Assembly (NCBI GenBank): GCA_000754455.1
Contig: JNSE01000037.1
Location: 1 to 26,662, forward strand
Reading direction: 5' to 3'
Source: an actinobacterium acAMD-2
GTDB taxonomy: Bacteria; Actinomycetota; Actinomycetes; UBA12327
DNA length: 26,662 nucleotides
The position numbers and the translations under genes are program-made. Below the pieces are notes generated by a model. It did no database searches and had not been told where the DNA came from. It saw only the letters and a list, made by a program, of their open reading frames with translations. Of this stretch, positions 23,088 to 26,662 are shown piece by piece (within the stretch, counting starts at the first letter, position 1; the number at the start of each line of letters is the position of its first letter).

Positions 23088-23894
23088 ATGAAGGCTCTTT
23101 CCGATAATCGTTTGTTGAGGGCTGTAGGGGCGATGTTCCTCATCGGGGCATTTATTCCACTGATGTCTTTGCCGTCGGCAACAGCTACAGCCAGTGGGAC
23201 CGGATTTAGTGGCGATTCCCGCGCGGAGTCCTATGAGGGCAATGTCACCAAGTGCAACGACTCCGATCCCACGGGCGATGGCGAAAATGGCGCTGGCCTG
23301 CCGGGTCAAACAATGACTTCACATGTGACGTCAACTGTTGACGATCCATACATCACTATTTCAGCCGTCGATGCTGGCTGGGAAGTTTCTAGTGTTGTCG
23401 TTAAGGGCGGAAGCAACGGCTACAACGTCTATTTGATTGGGGATTTGGGATCGCTGACGTGGAATGACCTGCATCCGCCACTGAATCCCAACGAGGAACC
23501 AGCAGGGATCAGTCATTGGTTTGTGTGCGGAACCAAGACTGTCGTGACGACCGAGCCTCCAACGACTGAGCCTCCGACCACGGAGCCTCCAACGACGGAA
23601 CCTCCAACGACGGAACCTCCAACGACGGAACCTCCAACGACCGAACCACCAACGACGGAACCTCCAACGACCGAGCCTCCAACGACCGAGCCTCCAACAA
23701 CAGGTACCGGTGGCGGAGCTGGTGGTGGGGTTACTCCCGATCCCACCATTGGCGGAGTATCGACTGGCTCAGGTGCTGATTTGCCTGCCACGGGGGCGAA
23801 TCTCGTGGGAAGAACATCAATGGCTGCGGTCATGTTTCTTGTAGGGATCGCACTGATCTTTGCCAGCCGGCTACGTCGCACTAACACGCACTAA
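23088..23894 (+). CDS. LPxTG-type cell-wall-anchored surface protein with EPPTT repeats
   Basis: A 268-residue surface protein. The signal peptide is about 1-35 (MKALSDNRLLRAVGAMFLIG and on, ending ATATA). A domain at about 40-150 holds WEVSSVVVKGGSNGYNVY and HPPLNPNEEPAGISHWFVC, like a module common in actinobacterial anchored proteins. Ten EPPTT repeats (156-205) form an extended wall-spanning stalk. A Gly-rich spacer and a sorting signal follow: LPATG (232-236), a membrane helix and the basic tail RLRRTNTH. A GTG at 23061 inside the upstream hairpin loop is an alternative start, but the ATG gives a cleaner signal peptide. Anchoring requires an active sortase; the sortase-like protein at 3049-4020 cannot do it. 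Confidence 0.85.
   Translation: MKALSDNRLLRAVGAMFLIGAFIPLMSLPSATATASGTGFSGDSRAESYEGNVTKCNDSDPTGDGENGAGLPGQTMTSHVTSTVDDPYITISAVDAGWEVSSVVVKGGSNGYNVYLIGDLGSLTWNDLHPPLNPNEEPAGISHWFVCGTKTVVTTEPPTTEPPTTEPPTTEPPTTEPPTTEPPTTEPPTTEPPTTEPPTTEPPTTGTGGGAGGGVTPDPTIGGVSTGSGADLPATGANLVGRTSMAAVMFLVGIALIFASRLRRTNTH
23553..23702 (+). repeat. Ten tandem 15-bp repeats coding EPPTT
   Basis: Ten in-frame 15-base units, mostly GA(A/G)CCTCCAACGAC(G/C), run without interruption. Units differ only at a few, mainly third-codon, positions, so copy number is likely to vary by slippage between strains. Confidence 0.95.
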
Positions 23895-23919
23895 CTGATA
23901 CAACAGCACGAGAGAGACT

Positions 23920-23946
23920 GAATGGCCCCTCCTGGAGGGGCCATTC
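23920..23946. terminator. Near-perfect palindromic terminator after the LPATG gene (copy 1)
   Basis: GAATGGCCCCTCC and GGAGGGGCCATTC form 13-base arms around a single central T (the loop opens to 3-5 nt). It lies 25 bases after the surface-protein stop. There is no T-run on the plus strand. It is copy 1 of a duplicated segment whose other copy follows the tRNA-Gly. Confidence 0.6.
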
Positions 23947-24074
23947 ACGTATCCGAGCGGGTGACGAGATCCGTCGCATCACCAGGTGATGCTCCTCCCG
24001 ATTCTCGGTTGCGCTGTCATACGCAAATGACCCCTCCTGGAGGGGCCATTCACGTATCCGAGCGGGTGACGAGA
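23921..24074. repeat. Direct repeat: terminator plus tRNA-Gly 3' end duplicated 105 bp apart
   Basis: 23921-23969 and 24026-24074 are identical over 49 bases except one (G23925/A24030); 44 bases are exact. Each contains the terminator hairpin, a linker and 13 bases belonging to the 3' end of tRNA-Gly (copy 2 is in the intact gene). The spacer (23970-24025) shows no tRNA body but has a small palindrome, GCATCACC-A-GGTGATGC (23977-23993). It may be a remnant att site or a local duplication. Confidence 0.85.
24025..24051 (-). terminator. Terminator of tRNA-Gly (copy 2 of the palindrome)
   Basis: This is the second copy of the GGCCCCTCC/GGAGGGG hairpin, with one arm mismatch. On the minus strand it lies about 10 bases after the tRNA and is followed by TCATTTG. 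It is a plausible intrinsic terminator with a weak T-run. Confidence 0.55.
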
Positions 24075-24131
24075 ATCGAACTCGCGTATTCAGCTTGGGA
24101 AGCTGATGTTCTGCCACTGAACTACACCCGC
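24061..24131 (-). tRNA. tRNA-Gly (anticodon CCC)
   Basis: A 71-base gene on the minus strand. It has the acceptor GCGGGTG/CACCCGC (7 bp), D-arm GTTC/GAAC, anticodon stem TCAGC/GCTGA with loop TTCCCAA (anticodon CCC), a 4-base variable loop, T-arm GCGAG/CTCGT with loop TTCGATT, and discriminator T. CCA is not encoded. It decodes GGG. A tRNA-Gly close to dcd is also familiar from other actinobacteria. Confidence 0.95.
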
Positions 24132-24236
24132 GAGAGCGTGAGTTCTTATCGGTGAACTGTACGGTGCCACCCCTTCACCCTCCAGGATGGGGATTGTGAT
24201 GGATCGCATCACGAAGGACAAGGCGTCAGTTCACAC

Positions 24237-25184
24237 TCATCCTTGTGCGTCACTTTCCTCCGTGGCGGCGGTGTTATTGCGCGTCTTGAGGAGCGACAAA
24301 ACAATCCCTCCACCGATGAGGATGATGACAACCGGCAAAGAAACGGAAATGGGGATCTTTACCACGTCTAGCAGCAGCATCTTCACACCAACAAACGCCA
24401 GCACCAGAGCGAGGGCGGGCTTGATATAGATGAATCGCTCGAGCAACCCATCAAGGAGGAAGTAGAGCGCTCGCAGCCCAAGCAAAGCGAAAACGTTGGC
24501 AGCCATGACGATGAAAGGCTCGGAGGTGATCGCGAAGATCGCTGGAATCGAGTCGACGGCAAACACAATGTCTGTGGCAATGATGACTACCAACACGCCA
24601 GCCATGGGGGTGAGTAGTCGTTTCCCAGACTGCTTAACGGTGAGCTTTTGCCCGGTCCATTCCTCCGTCATGGGCCAGATCCGCTTAAGTAGGCGCAGGA
24701 CTGGATTGGCCGCCGGGTCGACATGCTCGTCTCCAGAACGGATGAGGCGCCAGGCGGTGATGAGCAGAATTGCGCCGAAGACATAAATCATCCATGCAAA
24801 GGAATCCAAGAGTGTGCTGCCGAGCAAAATGAAAATGAAGCGGAGAACGAGTGCCCCGATGACCCCCCACAACAAGGCGCGTTGCCGGTAAATGGTTGGA
24901 ACTCCAAAAGCTGTGAAGATCACTGCGAAGACAAAGATGTTGTCAATGCTGAGGGATTTCTCAATCACAAAACCTGCGAGATATTCCCCACTCGCTTGGG
25001 AGCCGAGCCACCTCTCAATAGCGATGGAGTAAGCCACGCCCATCGAGATGTAGATGGCACTCCACGTGAGGGCCTCTTTGAAGGAAACCTCGTGTGGTTT
25101 ACGACCAAAGACCAGCAGGTCAAATGCAAGTACAACAACAAGAACGACTACTAGGGAGATCCAGGCAATAGTGGGGACTTCCAC
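24237..25184 (-). CDS. TerC/Alx-family integral membrane protein
   Basis: A 315-residue polytopic protein of the TerC family (tellurite resistance/Alx), linked to manganese or other metal export and to protein secretion-related metalation. It has eight or so helices and conserved blocks SLSIDNIFVFAVIF (about 77-90), with the key Asp/Asn pair in helix 3, and TDIVFAVDSIPAIFAIT (about 203-219), with further acidic residues in the membrane. The start is GTG at 25184 with TAAGGA 6 nt upstream. A yybP-ykoY riboswitch lies just before it. Expression is therefore expected to rise with Mn2+. Confidence 0.93.
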   Translation of the reverse strand: MEVPTIAWISLVVVLVVVLAFDLLVFGRKPHEVSFKEALTWSAIYISMGVAYSIAIERWLGSQASGEYLAGFVIEKSLSIDNIFVFAVIFTAFGVPTIYRQRALLWGVIGALVLRFIFILLGSTLLDSFAWMIYVFGAILLITAWRLIRSGDEHVDPAANPVLRLLKRIWPMTEEWTGQKLTVKQSGKRLLTPMAGVLVVIIATDIVFAVDSIPAIFAITSEPFIVMAANVFALLGLRALYFLLDGLLERFIYIKPALALVLAFVGVKMLLLDVVKIPISVSLPVVIILIGGGIVLSLLKTRNNTAATEESDAQG

Positions 25185-25209
25185 GAGATTCCTTACATCT
25201 TGGAGTCAG

Positions 25210-25308
25210 GTGGAAGGTCTCTTCCGGCAAAAACGCCTTGCTGACCGGAACTCCGTCATGTGGAGCTCGTATTGACGATCAGACAACAGGGGAATACTCC
25301 CCTTCCAC
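25210..25308 (-). ncRNA. yybP-ykoY (Mn2+) riboswitch before the TerC gene
   Basis: Read on the minus strand, GTGGAAGG (25308-25301) pairs perfectly with CCTTCCAC (25217-25210) to form P1. The L1 signature GGGGAGTA follows the 5' arm and the L3 signature GAGACC precedes the 3' arm, both hallmarks of the class. A second stem TTCCGG/CCGGAA (25250-25222) forms the other leg, and CGTCAATACG lies between. The 3' end is 25 nt before the GTG start and close to the Shine-Dalgarno, with no U-rich terminator between. Control is therefore probably at translation. The rest of the gap to 25485 holds no gene. Confidence 0.87.
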
Positions 25309-25485
25309 ACACGACTCTAACGCCTGTGGGCAGCTAGTGCCATCACGAGGGGTAACCAGCTACCCAAGTAGCGCGGGCATGCCGAGTATTAGGGGTGTTT
25401 GTCCGTATCGGGACCTTGTGTGTGACAACCGTGTAGTTCTTCACAACTGTAGAGGGTGGGGGCGTTGTAGTGCGACATTGTCTTC

Positions 25486-25893
25486 ATGAACGAAAACTTC
25501 CTGGGTAGCGACCTATCGCAATCAAATTTCGCTAAGGCCAATCTGGCCTTTTCCAATTTACGTAAAACGGACTTCACCGGATCTGTTCTTTCTGGTGCAG
25601 TATTTGACCGCGCTTCCCTTAACTCATCGAGTATGCAACATGCCCAGTTGGTTTATGTTGATCTCAACCATGCTCACATGCATGAGGCGAATTTGACCGA
25701 AGCCGACCTATCTGATGCCACGCTGACCAATGCAAATTTGGATTACGTGCATGCAGAAGGTGCGCATTTATTGTGCGCTCACCTGGAGAACGCGGACCTT
25801 CGGCAGTCTCATATTGAGGGTGCGGACTTACGAGGTGCCCACTGGAACGAGTTCACCATGTGGCCCGAAGGCATCGGCCCAGTCAATAACTAG
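25486..25893 (+). CDS. Pentapeptide-repeat protein
   Basis: A 135-residue protein made almost wholly of pentapeptide repeats A(D/N)LXX, about 20 units: DLSQS NFAKA NLAFS NLRKT DFTGS and on to ADLRG AHWNE. This predicts a right-handed quadrilateral beta-helix. Some family members mimic DNA and protect gyrase, but most have no known role. The ATG has no Shine-Dalgarno; GACATT (25474-25479) 6 nt upstream could be a -10 of a leaderless promoter. The C-terminal tail (MWPEGIGPVNN) is outside the repeat. It stands alone between TerC and dcd. Confidence 0.85.
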   Translation: MNENFLGSDLSQSNFAKANLAFSNLRKTDFTGSVLSGAVFDRASLNSSSMQHAQLVYVDLNHAHMHEANLTEADLSDATLTNANLDYVHAEGAHLLCAHLENADLRQSHIEGADLRGAHWNEFTMWPEGIGPVNN

Positions 25894-26011
25894 GGGGCCG
25901 CGGGAGGAACTGCGTTCACTGTGGCTTTTTCAGACGCCAGTCAGGCGCTTGTGCCCTCGGTCTGAACCAGATTTCTCGTTTGGCCACTAGGAATCGGGCG
26001 GGGTGCGCACG

Positions 26012-26036
26012 TTGACGATCGGACGACCGATAATCT
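26012..26036 (+). promoter_or_regulatory. Putative leaderless promoter and inverted repeat upstream of dcd
   Basis: TAATCT (26031-26036) lies 6 nt before the GTG at 26043, so a leaderless mRNA is likely. TTGACG (26012-26017) is only 13 nt upstream, too close for a standard -35. Between them ATCGG (26018-26022) and CCGAT (26027-26031) form a 5-4-5 inverted repeat that touches the -10 and could be an operator. Confidence 0.4.
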
Positions 26037-26042
26037 GCGTCC

Positions 26043-26624
26043 GTGCTGCTATCAGATCGCGACATTAAGGCCGAAATCGCTTCGGGTCGAGTAGTCCTCG
26101 AACCCTATGACGAAGGCATGGTGCAACCGTCATCTATTGACGTGCGCATTGATCGCTACTTTCGCGTGTTTGAAAACCACCGCTACCCGCACATTGACCC
26201 TGCGGAGGAACAGCCCGAACTGACCCGTGTTGTTGAACCGCTTCCGAACGAACCCTTCATCTTGCATCCAGGTGAGTTTGCTTTGGCATCCACCTACGAA
26301 GTGGTGACACTGCCTGATGACGTGGCGGCGCGACTGGAAGGTAAGTCCTCGTTAGGTCGACTTGGTTTGCTCACGCACTCAACGGCCGGCTTTATTGATC
26401 CAGGATTTAGTGGTCACGTTACGCTGGAGCTGTCAAACGTGGCGACGTTGCCGATTAAGTTGTGGCCGGGAATGAAGATCGGTCAGTTGTGCTTCATCCG
26501 GTTGTCATCGCCGGCCGAGCACCCGTATGGATCGAGCCTGTATGGCTCGCGTTACCAAGGTCAGCGTGGTCCGACACCATCGAAGTCGCACCAGTCGTTC
26601 CACCGCACTGACATTGAGCCGTAA
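26043..26624 (+). CDS. dcd: dCTP deaminase (probably bifunctional, dUMP-forming)
   Basis: A 193-residue member of the dUTPase/dCTP deaminase family, which supplies dUMP for thymidylate synthesis. It starts MLLSDRDIKAEIASGRVVLEPY from a GTG codon and carries QPSSIDVRI, EGKSSLGRLGLL, HSTAGFIDPGFSGHVTLELSN and the C-terminal GSSLYGSRYQGQRGPTPSKS. All family motifs and length are intact. Actinobacterial members (for example mycobacterial Dcd:Dut) both deaminate dCTP and hydrolyse the product to dUMP; the same is inferred here. It ends 38 bases before the window end, in which no further gene can be read. Confidence 0.96.
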   Translation: MLLSDRDIKAEIASGRVVLEPYDEGMVQPSSIDVRIDRYFRVFENHRYPHIDPAEEQPELTRVVEPLPNEPFILHPGEFALASTYEVVTLPDDVAARLEGKSSLGRLGLLTHSTAGFIDPGFSGHVTLELSNVATLPIKLWPGMKIGQLCFIRLSSPAEHPYGSSLYGSRYQGQRGPTPSKSHQSFHRTDIEP

Positions 26625-26662
26625 AAGCGTTAAGCGCGTGGCTTGATCGACTCCAGCAGGAG

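Noticed and set aside
23553..23702. CRISPR-like array
   Set aside because: Units are contiguous 15-mers in frame with a protein and have no spacers.
23509..23887. Minus-strand open frames opposite the EPPTT repeats
   Set aside because: They are periodic shadows of the 15-bp repeat, without start signal or family motif.
23970..24025. Second, degenerate tRNA between the direct repeats
   Set aside because: Only the last 13 tRNA bases are repeated; no T-loop, anticodon stem or D-arm can be folded from the spacer.

Overview
The window looks like chromosomal DNA of an actinobacterium of medium GC content (estimated by eye at mid-50s percent). The main evidence is the run rpsF-ssb-rpsR-rplI-dnaB, a DevS/DevR-type heme-GAF kinase and regulator pair, a Pat/HisC2-type aminotransferase, and dcd close to a tRNA-Gly. 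Genes are tightly packed: several starts overlap the preceding stop, and three convergent pairs end within a few bases of each other. Several operon-first genes have a -10-like hexamer 6-7 nt before the start codon and no Shine-Dalgarno, which suggests leaderless mRNAs. A streamlined, perhaps planktonic, lineage is possible but unproven.

Region 1 (115-4911, +) is a cell-surface cassette. It holds a DUF916-like membrane-anchored protein, two paralogous secreted proteins that share an N-terminal domain but carry different C-terminal modules, a sortase-fold membrane protein that has lost its catalytic His, Cys and Arg, and a PstB phosphate-transport ATPase without its usual partners. I consider this the most novel locus in the window. 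Region 2 (4916-6005, -) has a Nfo-family AP endonuclease and a small membrane protein. Region 3 (6162-9348, +) is the conserved ribosomal/replication block. A strong terminator and a cluster of DnaA-box-like sites separate rplI from dnaB.

Region 4 (9350-14991) is regulatory. A membrane-bound PP2C-type phosphatase is divergent from an aminotransferase gene, which overlaps a two-GAF histidine kinase resembling DevS. Its likely partner regulator lies tail-to-tail with it and is translationally coupled to a short-chain dehydrogenase. Region 5 (15060-22559) is metabolic and transport: an AMP-forming acyl-CoA synthetase (MatB-like), a nitrilase-family amidase, two tandem amino-acid-type substrate-binding lipoproteins without permease or ATPase, and two tandem paralogous MFS transporters on the other strand.

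Region 6 (22560-26662) holds an LPATG-anchored surface protein with ten EPPTT repeats and a hairpin over its start region, a duplicated terminator-plus-tRNA-3'-end segment beside tRNA-Gly(CCC), a TerC-family membrane protein behind a yybP-ykoY (Mn2+) riboswitch, a pentapeptide-repeat protein, and dcd.
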